A DNA stretch of 40,375 bases from a bacterium BMS3Bbin14 (lineage in GTDB: Bacteria; Desulfobacterota; Desulfobulbia; Desulfobulbales; Desulfobulbaceae). Under the pieces are notes generated by a model. It did no database searches. It worked only from the letters and a program-made list of their open reading frames with translations, and had not been told where the DNA came from. The DNA is taken from positions 1 to 40,375 of the forward strand of contig BDTX01000018.1 in assembly GCA_002897615.1 (NCBI GenBank). The letters are read 5' to 3'. This document shows positions 24,613 to 33,093 of this stretch, piece after piece (position 1 is the first letter of the stretch; each line of letters starts with the position of its first letter). The position numbers were made by a program, and so were the translations under genes.

Positions 24613-25797
24613 ATGAAGATCAAGGGGTTTACATCCGCCGCGGTCAAGGCGGCTATTCGCGAAAAAGACCGGCTTGATCTGGGGCTTATTTATTCGGAGG
24701 TTCCGGCCGTGGCGGCCGGTGTTTTTACCACCAACCGGGTGAAGGCCGCGCCGGTGCTCCTGGATATGGAGCGCCTGCTGCAGGGCCGGGCCCAGGCTAT
24801 TCTGGTCAACAGCGGCAATGCCAACGCCTGTGCCGGCAGGCAGGGGATGGAGGCGGCGCTTGCCGCCGGGTCGCTGGCGGCCAAACAGTTGGGAATTGCG
24901 GAGGAAATGGTACAGCTCGCCTCCACCGGCGTTATCGGCGTGCCCTTGGATATCAAGTGCTTTGAACGGGTCATGCCGGCGCTGGTCAAAGGCCTGGCCA
25001 GCGATGGTTTTGATGATGTCGCCCGGGCAATCATGACCACGGACACGGTGCCGAAGATGTCGTTCCGGCGGCTTGAGATTGACGGCACGGAGGTGTCTAT
25101 TCTCGGGATTGCCAAGGGCTCGGGCATGATTATGCCGGATATGGCGACCATGCTTTGTTTTGTCCTTACCGACGCCCAGATTGCGTTTCCGGAACTGCTC
25201 GCCATTGTCAAGACCGGGGTGGAGCAATCCTTTAACCGGATCACGGTTGACGGCGATACCAGTACCAATGATATGGTTCTGGCCCTGGCCAATGGTGTTG
25301 CCGGCAACCAGTGGATTGATGAAGATAATGCCAAGGGCCGCGAGATCTTTGCGGCCGCCATGGTGGATATCTTCAAGGACCTGGCCCTGAAGATCGTCGC
25401 CGATGGCGAAGGGGCCACCAAGTTGGTGACGATCAGGATAACCGGCGCCCGGGATGAGGACGGGGCCATGAACGCTGCCCAGACCATTGCCAACTCCTCC
25501 CTGGTGAAGACCGCATTCTTTGGCGAAGATGCCAACTGGGGCCGGATTGTTGCCGCGCTGGGCAGGTCGGACTGCCGGTTTGATCCAGACCGGGTCTCTC
25601 TGTTTTTTGATGAAATCCAGATGGTGGAAAACGGCGTCGGTCTCGGTCCCCGGGCGGAGGAGAAGTGTTCCGCCATACTCAGGAAAGATCGTTTCACGGT
25701 CACGGTTGACCTCAATGACGGCCTGGAAACGGCCGAGGTCTATACCTGTGATCTTTCCCTGGATTATATCCGGATCAATGCTGACTACCGCTCGTAG
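24613..25797 (+). CDS. argJ: Bifunctional glutamate N-acetyltransferase/ornithine acetyltransferase
   Basis: Arginine biosynthesis enzyme that recycles the acetyl group from N-acetylornithine to glutamate. The 394-residue precursor is self-cleaved at the Ala-Thr bond in KGSGMIMPDMATMLCFVLTDA (split here only as landmark; the Thr becomes the nucleophile of the beta chain, about residue 184). Other landmarks are AGVFTTNRVKAAPV, ILVNSGNANACAG, LASTGVIGVPL, DGDTSTNDM and EDANWGRI. Its ATG follows AAGAG. It is divergent from cardiolipin synthase across 211 bp and lies 11 bp before the CHAD gene, so it may drive that downstream group. Confidence 0.97.
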   Translation: MKIKGFTSAAVKAAIREKDRLDLGLIYSEVPAVAAGVFTTNRVKAAPVLLDMERLLQGRAQAILVNSGNANACAGRQGMEAALAAGSLAAKQLGIAEEMVQLASTGVIGVPLDIKCFERVMPALVKGLASDGFDDVARAIMTTDTVPKMSFRRLEIDGTEVSILGIAKGSGMIMPDMATMLCFVLTDAQIAFPELLAIVKTGVEQSFNRITVDGDTSTNDMVLALANGVAGNQWIDEDNAKGREIFAAAMVDIFKDLALKIVADGEGATKLVTIRITGARDEDGAMNAAQTIANSSLVKTAFFGEDANWGRIVAALGRSDCRFDPDRVSLFFDEIQMVENGVGLGPRAEEKCSAILRKDRFTVTVDLNDGLETAEVYTCDLSLDYIRINADYRS

Positions 25798-25808
25798 GCC
25801 CGAATAAA

Positions 25809-27353
25809 ATGATACCGGAGCCTAAAGAAAAGATATGGCTTCTGCCGGAATCGGCGGCAATGAATGCCATTGTCGACGATATCGGTCAGGATTTCACTAT
25901 AGAGATCGAACCGCAGCCGGCGGTCACCATTACCTGGTTTGATACCTTTGACTGGCGTCTCTACCGTCGTCGGAAGGTGCTTCTGCGGCAGAATAAAGAT
26001 TCATGGTACTTGCTGCGCCGGCCTTCGGGTGAGGAGATCGTCTCCCTTCAGGGTAACGGCCTGGTTGGCTGCAGTTTTTCCTCGGATTTTCCCCCCGGCC
26101 GGCTGCGAACAGTCCTGGAGCCGATACTGGGCGTGCGGAGACTCCTGCCCCTGGTCACGCTTGACTCGTCCGGAGTCCTCATCCGTTTCCTTAATCAGGA
26201 CGAGAAGGTTGTTGCCTTCCTTTTTTTCCATGAACAGAGGATGCGCAAGGCCGATGTTGTTTTTCGGACGGTCAAGCTGCGGGGAATCCGCGGCTATGAT
26301 AAAGATTTCAAGGCCGTAAGCAAGTCCATCCGCCGGCATGGAATAGTTGATTCTGTCTCGCCCTTCTACGCCCTGGAAGAAGGTGTCCGCCTCACCGGCC
26401 GTTGTCCCCTTGATTACAGCTCAGAGTTTTCAATTACCCTGAAGCCGGAGATGTCCGCCCGGCAGGCGACCCTGGCTATTTTCCGCCGGCTGCTTGAGGC
26501 CATGCAGCGAAATACGCCCGGCATTATCGATGATCTTGACAGCGAGTTCCTGCATGATTTCCGGGTTGCTCTGCGCCGCACCCGCTCCGGGCTTGCCCTG
26601 ATCAAACGCGTACTGCCGCCGGAGATCACCGAGACGTTCAAAAAAGAGTTTGCCGAACTGGGTAGAGTGACCGGGGCGGCTCGCGATCTGGACGTGTATC
26701 TTCTCTATGAAAAAGACTACAAATCGCGCCTGCCGGCCAGTCTGCGGGGAGGGGTAGAGGCATTTTTCGCCGATATCCGGTCCCGCCGGGAGATTGCGCA
26801 GAAGGAGCTGGTGCGCAGCCTGCGCTCGCCCGAATACCGGGAAATGATCAGCCGCTGGCATGACTATCTGGACAGTGATGATGGCGGCGAGGCCTCGGAA
26901 AATTCGGAACTGCCGATAAAAGACCTGGCCGGAAAGATCATTCTTCGCAGCTACCGGCGAATCCTGAATGACGGCAGGGCGATCAAGCCGTCGTCCTCTG
27001 ATAAAAAGATGCATCGCCTGAGGATACATTGCAAGAAGTTGCGTTACAGCCTGGAGTTTTTTGCGTCACTGTTTCCGCCGGCTGATATTCGAACCGTTAT
27101 TAATCAATTAAAGAAACTGCAGAATAATCTCGGCGCCTTCAACGATTTGTCGGTGCAACAGGAAATGTTGCACCAGTACCTTGCCCGGCTGCGGCCCGGT
27201 TCCGGAAGGAACCAGCAACTGGCCTCCGCCATCGGCGGCCTGCTGACCAGCCTCCATCATGAGCAGCAGCAGGTCCGGGAGGCTTTTTTTTCGAAATTCA
27301 GACGATTTGCCCGGTCAGAGAATACCGGGTTATACAAGAAACTGTTTGGCTGA
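25809..27353 (+). CDS. CHAD-domain protein
   Basis: A 514-residue protein with a C-terminal CHAD domain (conserved histidine alpha-helical domain), a positively charged helical fold that binds inorganic polyphosphate and can locate to polyphosphate granules. The CHAD region starts near residue 215 (HDFRVALRRTRSGLALIKR) and ends with MHRLRIHCKKLRYSLEFF and KKLQNNLGAFNDLSV, with the expected His/Arg/Lys clusters. The first 200 residues may be a diverged CYTH-like beta barrel (WFDTFDWRLYRRRKVLLRQ), but I cannot verify that. It is followed by a ParA ATPase and SixA, and two PPK2 genes lie 4.5 kb away, consistent with polyphosphate binding. Confidence 0.85.
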   Translation: MIPEPKEKIWLLPESAAMNAIVDDIGQDFTIEIEPQPAVTITWFDTFDWRLYRRRKVLLRQNKDSWYLLRRPSGEEIVSLQGNGLVGCSFSSDFPPGRLRTVLEPILGVRRLLPLVTLDSSGVLIRFLNQDEKVVAFLFFHEQRMRKADVVFRTVKLRGIRGYDKDFKAVSKSIRRHGIVDSVSPFYALEEGVRLTGRCPLDYSSEFSITLKPEMSARQATLAIFRRLLEAMQRNTPGIIDDLDSEFLHDFRVALRRTRSGLALIKRVLPPEITETFKKEFAELGRVTGAARDLDVYLLYEKDYKSRLPASLRGGVEAFFADIRSRREIAQKELVRSLRSPEYREMISRWHDYLDSDDGGEASENSELPIKDLAGKIILRSYRRILNDGRAIKPSSSDKKMHRLRIHCKKLRYSLEFFASLFPPADIRTVINQLKKLQNNLGAFNDLSVQQEMLHQYLARLRPGSGRNQQLASAIGGLLTSLHHEQQQVREAFFSKFRRFARSENTGLYKKLFG

Positions 27354-27363
27354 ACAAAACAAC

Positions 27364-27410
27364 CTCGGGTCCTGTCAAGCGCCGACCGGGTGCCTGACAG
27401 GAGACCCGAG
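27364..27410 (+). other. Inverted repeat between CHAD and parA genes
   Basis: CTCGGGTCCTGTCA and TGACAGGAGACCCGAG form a strong stem with a 17-nt loop. There is no T-run, so it is not a standard terminator; it could be an attenuator or mRNA-processing/stability structure between the two genes. It begins 11 bp after the CHAD stop. Confidence 0.5.
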
Positions 27411-27449
27411 CCGGTAGTAAGGGCCGGAAAAGGCCGGGACGAGGATAAT

Positions 27450-28196
27450 ATGAGCGTCATAGCGGTGTACAATATCAAAGGGGGAGTCGGCAAGACGGCA
27501 ACCGCCGTTAATTTGTCCTACCTGTCGGCAGGCGGGGGGGACAAAACCCTGCTTTGCGACCTCGACCCCCAGGGTTCGTCCACTTTTTATTTCCGGGTCC
27601 GGCCGGCCAAAAAGTTCAATGTCAGCAAACTGCTCAAAGGCGGCAAGGCGGTTGACGGCAATATCCGCGGTACCGATTATCCCGGGCTTGATCTGTTGCC
27701 GGCTGATTTTTCCTTTCGCAATATGGATATTGCCCTGGATGACCTGAAAAAGTCCCGGCACAGGATCGGCAAGGTGCTCAAGCCCCTGCGGCAGGAGTAT
27801 GATCACATTTTTCTTGATTGTCCGCCCAATATTACCCTGTTGTCGGAAAACATCTTTCACGCTGCCGATCATATTCTTGTTCCTCTTATTCCGACCACCC
27901 TTTCCCATCTGGCCCTGCGGCAGCTTTTTCGTTTTCTGGATGAAATCGGTCAGAAACGGTCCAAGGTCCTCATCTTTTTTTCCATGGTTGAAAAACGGAA
28001 AAAAATGCACTGGGAGATGATGCGACTCCTGATTAAAAAGCCGGGCGTTCTGCCCAAGGTCATTCCCTTCCTGGCGGATATCGAAAAGATGGGCCTTTAC
28101 CGGCAGCCGGTAACCGCCGCTTTTCCCCGGTCCCTGGCCGCGACCGCCTATGGCGAGCTGTGGACGGAGATAGAGAAGCACCTTGATCGGGGATGA
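27450..28196 (+). CDS. ParA/MinD-family ATPase
   Basis: A 248-residue ATPase of the ParA family, with deviant Walker A KGGVGKTATAVNLSYL (about residues 10-25), switch region LLCDLDPQGSSTFYF, and Walker B-like HIFLDCPPNITLLSE. Such proteins bind DNA as ATP dimers and position plasmids, chromosomes or protein organelles. There is no ParB gene or cluster of parS-like sites next to it, so it is an orphan ParA. Its place between a CHAD protein and SixA suggests an organelle-type role, possibly polyphosphate granule positioning (hypothesis). ATG 27450 has GAGG four bases upstream. MITE copy 4 starts at 28198, two bases after the stop. Confidence 0.9.
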   Translation: MSVIAVYNIKGGVGKTATAVNLSYLSAGGGDKTLLCDLDPQGSSTFYFRVRPAKKFNVSKLLKGGKAVDGNIRGTDYPGLDLLPADFSFRNMDIALDDLKKSRHRIGKVLKPLRQEYDHIFLDCPPNITLLSENIFHAADHILVPLIPTTLSHLALRQLFRFLDEIGQKRSKVLIFFSMVEKRKKMHWEMMRLLIKKPGVLPKVIPFLADIEKMGLYRQPVTAAFPRSLAATAYGELWTEIEKHLDRG

Positions 28197-28197
28197 A

Positions 28198-28416
28198 CCT
28201 GAATCCGTGAGCGTTCAAGAACGGTGCAGATGCAAGGCGGCAACGAGGTTGATTATCCCGGTGCGATATCAACAAGTTGCCAACGCAGCAGCTGCGCCGT
28301 TATCGGGCGGACCGCAGGGCGGCGCGGTGAAGACCATAAAATGATTTTATTCAGCAATAATGCAACAAATTCCATATATTGCATGAAATATCACCTCAAG
28401 CCGTCACGGATTCAGG
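28198..28416 (-). mobile_element. 219-bp MITE-like element, copy 4
   Basis: Full 219-bp copy, right end first on the plus strand. It is flanked by a perfect 5-bp direct repeat ATGAA (28193-28197 and 28417-28421). The left repeat overlaps the parA stop codon. The element separates parA and sixA, and its left end lies 48 bp before the sixA start. Confidence 0.9.
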
Positions 28417-28464
28417 ATGAAGGTAACCAACCGGGTATGCGGACCGGCCGGTGAGAGCCTGCGG

Positions 28465-28965
28465 ATGAAGAGTCTTCTTTTGTGTCGGCACGCCAAGTCG
28501 AGCTGGAGTGATATCACCCTTGCCGATATCGACCGGCCGCTCAATAAGCGGGGCAGGCGTGATGCCCCGCTTATGGGGGCCAGGCTGGCAATGCTTGGTG
28601 TGAAGCCGGATGCGGTTGTGTCCAGCCCGGCCCGCAGGGCCTACAAGACCGCCCGGTACCTGGCCGGCGCCCTGGGATTTTCACGTAAGATGATCATCGT
28701 TATCAACGAGATATACGAGGCATCCCCGGACATCCTGCTGGCAACTGTTCGCGCTTTTGACAACAATGTTGAGCAGGTCATCATGGTTGGCCATAATTCA
28801 GAGATTACGGTCCTGGCCAATAAACTGGGGGGACTCGGCATTGACAATATCCCGACCTGCGGCGTCGTCGCCCTGGATTTTGCTGTCAGATCATGGCGTG
28901 ACGTCATGAAGAGCCAGGGAGCCCAGGCTTTTTTTGAGTATCCCCGTAAAGTTCATGCTGACTAA
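28465..28965 (+). CDS. sixA: Phosphohistidine phosphatase SixA-like
   Basis: A 166-residue histidine phosphatase (branch 1 of the phosphoglycerate-mutase-like superfamily). The catalytic motif LLCRHAKSSWSD lies at the N-terminus, with DIDRPLNKRGRRDAPLMG, the second conserved Arg in SSPARRAYKTARYL, and MVGHNSEI near residue 110. Start taken at ATG 28465 (MKSLLLCRHAK); upstream ATGs in frame lie in or next to the MITE. In E. coli SixA removes phosphate from the nitrogen-PTS protein NPr; here the neighbours (CHAD, ParA) suggest a different partner. CHAD and SixA genes often occur together in bacteria, to my recollection. Confidence 0.93.
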   Translation: MKSLLLCRHAKSSWSDITLADIDRPLNKRGRRDAPLMGARLAMLGVKPDAVVSSPARRAYKTARYLAGALGFSRKMIIVINEIYEASPDILLATVRAFDNNVEQVIMVGHNSEITVLANKLGGLGIDNIPTCGVVALDFAVRSWRDVMKSQGAQAFFEYPRKVHAD

Positions 28966-29033
28966 ATAGCCTGGTTTGCTTAATGTTCTCTCAATCGATT
29001 AAACAAAATCCACCCCAAGGCCCGGCGTCGATT

Positions 29034-29055
29034 CTGCGAGCTTGTTTGCTCGCAG
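29034..29055. other. Short perfect hairpin upstream of the CLC gene
   Basis: CTGCGAGC-TTGTTT-GCTCGCAG: an 8-bp stem with a 6-nt loop, about 40 bp before the CLC start. There is no T-run. It may be a leader structure or a weak transcription barrier after sixA. Confidence 0.4.
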
Positions 29056-29095
29056 CCCCAAGGCTTGCCGTTGTTGCGGCGAAGGTATAGACATT

Positions 29096-30826
29096 ATGAA
29101 TGAGAAGAACAATAGAATATTGTTGTTGGATTCTATCTTGTTAGGTGTCGTCGGCGCATTCGGCGCGCAGGTATTTATGTTTTTTCTCAATTTGGTTGAG
29201 CATTATTCCGCATTATTGACAGCCGGAACCGGTGCTCCGGGACTGCCGGGTATCGGAGGCTCATTAATCCAGACGGTGGTGCATAACCGCCATTTCATGG
29301 TAATCGCCGTAATTGTCTTTGGCGGTTTAATCTCCGGGATATTGGTTTATACCTTTGCTCCTGAGGCCGAGGGGCATGGGACGGATACGGCGGTCCGGGC
29401 CTTCCATCGGACAGGGGGCCTGATACGTGCCTGTGTTACGCCGTTAAAAATTATCGCCTCCGCCTTGACTATAGGAACCGGCGGGGCGGCGGGCCGGGAA
29501 GGCCCGACGGCTTTATTCAGTGCGGGGATAGGCTCCATATATGCAACCATCAAAAAAAGTTCAAACCGGGAGAGAAGATTACTGGTACTGGTCGGTATGG
29601 CGGCAGGGTTGTCGGCGATTTTTAAATCTCCTATCGGCACGGCCATTTTTGCAGTTGAGGTGCTCTACGGCGAGATGGAGTTTGAGGCCAGCGCCTTGGT
29701 TTATACCTTGTTGGGTTCGGTTGTCGCCTATATGGTAAGTGGTTTTTTTGTCGGTTGGCAACCCCTGTTTACAGTACCGCAAAATTTGCTTGTTACCGAC
29801 CCCGAAACAATGTTTTACTTGCTGATTCTGGGTGCAGTCAGCGGGGTCATCGGCGTTATCCTCCCCAATGTCTTTTATGGTATAAGGGATCTTTTTCATA
29901 GTCTCCCCATCGCCCCGCATTTCAAGCCCGCAATAGGCGCATTAGGTGTCGGCTTGATCGCAATTGCCTTTCCCCAGGTTTTGGGCGGCGGCTATGACTG
30001 GATACAAAAGGCTATGGACGGCCAGATAGTTATATGGCTTTTGCCGGCAATTATCGTTGCCAAGATGTTTGCGTTTTCCTTTACCGTCTCTTCCGGAGGT
30101 TCCGGGGGCGTTTTTGCCCCGAGTTTATTCCTGGGTGCTTTTTTAGGGAGTTTTTTAGCATTATTATTTCATCAATCCACGGCTATCTTCGCCATGATCG
30201 GTATGGCCGCCGTATTTGGGGCCTCTGCCAGGGTGCCGATAGCAACCGTCATAATGGTTACCGAGATGACCGGTGGATACAGATTGTTAGCTCCTGCCGC
30301 CTTAACCGTCCTGTTGGCGTATCTTTTGCAGATTTCCCTGGTGAGTATGTTCAACTTGAAATACAAAAGTCTGTATGAGGCGCAGGTCCCGGACCGCTCA
30401 TTCTCCCCGGTGCATCAAATCGATGAATTAAGGAATATACTTTCATTTTACACCCCGAAATTATCTTTGAATCCAAAGAGAATCAACAGGGCTGACCTGT
30501 TGAGCCTTTTAGAATCGAGTATCCCTATAGATATTCCAAACGGCAAGCAAATTTTTTTCGGGTCATTAAAAAATAATTATCCGAAATTTGACGATGACAG
30601 CAAATGTGAATTATTCTATATGAAATATAAGGATGCCGAGGTAATGGCGATGTTCCGTGACGGCAGCTGGATATATCCGCAATGTGGAATAGATTTGCAG
30701 AAAGGAGACGAATTGCTCCTTATGGGAGTGCCGGATGTTATAGATAGAATAAGAATAGATTTTAATTCTGTCTCAAGGACCTTTTCTCAGCTCGGTCTCC
30801 AGCAGCAGAAACTGGATCGGTCGTAA
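29096..30826 (+). CDS. CLC-family chloride channel/antiporter with C-terminal RCK-like domain
   Basis: A 576-residue membrane protein. The CLC core (about residues 10-430) has the GREGP motif with the gating glutamate (GTGGAAGREGPTALF) and GGVFAPSLFLGA (the GxFxP motif). The usual first motif GSGIP is GHGTD, as in a divergent CLC branch, so anion selectivity may differ. The C-terminal 130 residues contain FYMKYKDAEVMAMFRDG and YPQCGIDLQKGDELLLMG, which resembles the ligand-binding RCK-C (TrkA-C) domain rather than the CBS pair seen in many CLCs. ATG 29096 chosen as the first methionine ahead of the first helix. No neighbours with an obvious link. Confidence 0.88.
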   Translation: MNEKNNRILLLDSILLGVVGAFGAQVFMFFLNLVEHYSALLTAGTGAPGLPGIGGSLIQTVVHNRHFMVIAVIVFGGLISGILVYTFAPEAEGHGTDTAVRAFHRTGGLIRACVTPLKIIASALTIGTGGAAGREGPTALFSAGIGSIYATIKKSSNRERRLLVLVGMAAGLSAIFKSPIGTAIFAVEVLYGEMEFEASALVYTLLGSVVAYMVSGFFVGWQPLFTVPQNLLVTDPETMFYLLILGAVSGVIGVILPNVFYGIRDLFHSLPIAPHFKPAIGALGVGLIAIAFPQVLGGGYDWIQKAMDGQIVIWLLPAIIVAKMFAFSFTVSSGGSGGVFAPSLFLGAFLGSFLALLFHQSTAIFAMIGMAAVFGASARVPIATVIMVTEMTGGYRLLAPAALTVLLAYLLQISLVSMFNLKYKSLYEAQVPDRSFSPVHQIDELRNILSFYTPKLSLNPKRINRADLLSLLESSIPIDIPNGKQIFFGSLKNNYPKFDDDSKCELFYMKYKDAEVMAMFRDGSWIYPQCGIDLQKGDELLLMGVPDVIDRIRIDFNSVSRTFSQLGLQQQKLDRS

Positions 30827-30997
30827 AAAAGTTAAAAACGTAACATGCTGAAATTGAAAGATTTCAGAGAATGAACTCGCAAAGGTACATTAAATAGTGG
30901 TAACATGCCATAAAGGTGGCATGGATGAATATTTTGGCGGTATTCTGCCGGACAAACGAAACCGCACTGCCTCCGCAAATTTTATTTCTAAAATACC

Positions 30998-31726
30998 ATG
31001 GTCATGGACCAAAGTAACCGAGCACATGATGGGGGGCGGATCGAGGGCGTCTCTCTTGCTTCATTTCTGCAACTGCTGGAGCAGGAAAGAAAAAGCTGTA
31101 CGCTTATTGTCTCTTCCGGGGATCAGGAAGGCCGGTTTTATTTTGAAGAAGGTGTTCTTGTCGATGCCCGCTCGAGCGGCGAGAGCGGGCAGGAAGCTGC
31201 GTCCGCCATTTTATCCTGGCCCAGTCCCTCATTCAGTGTTGCAAGGGCGGAAGAAGATCGGATGCATCGCATCAATCTGCCTCTGGCGCATATTCTTTTG
31301 GCTGCCGCCAAGGTACATGATGAGAGTCAAGAAGACCCGGTGGAAACGGCGACGCAGCCACGAAAAAGGTGTGCGGCCGTAGACGGTTTCTATGATGACC
31401 CGGCAGTGGAACGCCTGGTGCAGACCATTCTTTCCGCCACCGGGGTTCATCATTACTTTATCCTGGACCGTCATGGCAAGGTCGTTACCCAGTCATCCAG
31501 GCAACTGAAGCTTGCTGATTTCATAACCTACTGTATCGTAAGTGGTATTCAGATGCGGAATCGACTGAAGGTAAAAGGTCCCAACCGTATCCATTTAGTT
31601 CTCGATAATGGAGAATCACTTTTGATCATGCCGGGGGCGGGCATGATAATCGGACTGTTGCTTGACGAATATTCATCCGTCAGCGATATCGAGAATCAGC
31701 TTTGTCCCGTCTTGGCATGTTCCTAG
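30998..31726 (+). CDS. DUF4388 plus roadblock-like protein
   Basis: A 242-residue soluble protein. The N-terminal half is a DUF4388 module (SLASFLQLLEQERKSCTLIV...GRFYFEEGVLVDARSSGESG, then AILSWPSPSFSV). The C-terminal half looks like a roadblock domain (VERLVQTILSATGVHHYFIL-DRHGKVVT...SLLIMPGAGMIIGLLLDE). The same domain kinds occur in the 8.6-14.3 kb cluster. ATG 30998 or 31004; no strong ribosome site is visible for either. It lies 6 bp upstream of another roadblock-type gene, so the pair is likely co-transcribed. Confidence 0.75.
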   Translation: MVMDQSNRAHDGGRIEGVSLASFLQLLEQERKSCTLIVSSGDQEGRFYFEEGVLVDARSSGESGQEAASAILSWPSPSFSVARAEEDRMHRINLPLAHILLAAAKVHDESQEDPVETATQPRKRCAAVDGFYDDPAVERLVQTILSATGVHHYFILDRHGKVVTQSSRQLKLADFITYCIVSGIQMRNRLKVKGPNRIHLVLDNGESLLIMPGAGMIIGLLLDEYSSVSDIENQLCPVLACS

Positions 31727-31732
31727 GATTTC

Positions 31733-32401
31733 ATGGTGGTTATGAGAAAACTACTTGGTGAAATATCGGTTATTCCCGGAGTGACAGGGTCGTGTATATT
31801 TGATAAGACCGCCGGCGTACTGTGTACCGATCTCCAGACTGAATTGCCGAAAGATGTGACCGAGTCGGTCTGTATGCATTTTGTTCGTCTCCTGCAGATG
31901 GGCAGGATGAATAAGTTGGATATAAAGTCGGTCCATTTCCGATTTGACAGGTATGCCGTCATTGGCATGAACCTTGACACGGGAGTTATTCTGTTGACAA
32001 TTTGCGATGCGGATGCCAACTGTTCTCTGGTCGCCACGACCGTAGCCATGCTTGCCGACGATATGCGCGATGAGCTCTTTGAAAAATTTCCTCCGTCACC
32101 AACTCCCGCGATGACGATTGCCAAGAAAGAAGACATTGCTTGCCTGCGCCCGCTGGTTCCGGACGATGAGAGAAGCGGTGCCGAGGCCATGACGCTACTC
32201 TTGGAGGAGATTGAGCATGCTCTTACCGCTGCCATTGGCCCCCTCTCCAGCATGGTTATGGGGGGCTACCTTGATAAATGGCGTCAAAACGGCCCCTCGT
32301 CACCCGGCCGCCTTCCCGAGTTGGTCACCATGCTGATCAGGGAGATTGAAGATCCGAAACTGGCCGAAGATTTCAAATCACGTATTCGACATCTCCTGTA
32401 G
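31733..32401 (+). CDS. Roadblock-like plus DUF8082-like protein
   Basis: A 222-residue protein. The first 115 residues fit the roadblock pattern (LLGEISVIPGVTGSCIFDKT-AGVLCTDL ... ILLTICDADANCSLVATTV). The last 70 match the helical module of the 8610-9074 protein (LLLEEIEHALTAAIGPLSSMVMGGYLD ... LPELVTMLIREIEDPKLAEDF). AGGA lies five bases before ATG 31733. Together with the DUF4388-roadblock protein upstream it forms a small two-gene signalling unit without a GTPase gene of its own. Its stop is followed 8 bp later by MITE copy 5. Confidence 0.72.
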   Translation: MVVMRKLLGEISVIPGVTGSCIFDKTAGVLCTDLQTELPKDVTESVCMHFVRLLQMGRMNKLDIKSVHFRFDRYAVIGMNLDTGVILLTICDADANCSLVATTVAMLADDMRDELFEKFPPSPTPAMTIAKKEDIACLRPLVPDDERSGAEAMTLLLEEIEHALTAAIGPLSSMVMGGYLDKWRQNGPSSPGRLPELVTMLIREIEDPKLAEDFKSRIRHLL

Positions 32402-32408
32402 TTATTCT

Positions 32409-32627
32409 CCTGAATCCGTGAGCGTTCGAGAACGGTGCAGATGCAAGGCGGCAACGATGTTGATTATCCTGGTGTGATATCAACTTTGTTGCCAACGCAG
32501 CAGATGTGCCGTTATCGGGCGCCCCGCAGGGCGGCGCGGTGAAGACCATAAAAGTCATTTTTTCGGCAATAATGCAATAAATTCCATGTGTTGCCTGGAA
32601 TGTCACCTCAGCCGTCACGGATTCAGG
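32409..32627 (-). mobile_element. 219-bp MITE-like element, copy 5
   Basis: Full 219-bp copy, right end first on the plus strand, with a perfect 5-bp direct repeat ATTCT (32404-32408 and 32628-32632). It follows the roadblock/DUF8082 gene. The middle carries the family's GC-rich hairpin around GCCGTTATCGGGCGCCCCGC. Confidence 0.9.
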
Positions 32628-33093
32628 ATTCTGTCACGACAACTCAGGTCCGAGGGCAGAGCCGGAAGGCCGTCCTGCCCCGGCCGCTTGCTTTCCGGAG
32701 CCGGAATCTCCGTCTCGCTCCGCATCCATCCCTTCCCGCTGTCATAAATGCAACCTGAATCCGTGAGCATTGATTGCCGTTGATTGTTTGAAACAAGACG
32801 GCCCGGATGATATGATGGCGGCGGGAAGCCGGCCGACTTGGTAATCGTTCTGGAATCTGTTGCCAAAAACGGCTATAAGATATGATACAGTACGGGCCGG
32901 GACTCCCTCGAAGTTGCCGCCCCTGGTGAACTGTTTACCTGGTACGCGATCAGGGTTGATTCACTGCCGCTCCTGTCCGGTGTTGACGGTCCGGACCGGG
33001 CGAAGGCGATCGGTTCAGACTGACCTCAATCAGGCCGCGAATTCCAGGGATTTGTTTGTGCGCACTCCCTTAACGGAAGAAGAGGTATGCCGA
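32628..33093 (+). other. Intergenic region upstream of the MORN gene
   Basis: The 466 bp contain the single MITE end remnant and otherwise no recognised gene. An open frame continuing upstream of the MORN protein start has no signal peptide or ribosome site and reads like non-coding sequence. Confidence 0.45.
32754..32769. mobile_element. Single right-end remnant of the MITE family
   Basis: CCTGAATCCGTGAGC identical to a right end, without a partner end at element distance. It is 126 bp from MITE copy 5, so it may come from a deleted copy or a one-ended event. Confidence 0.55.
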
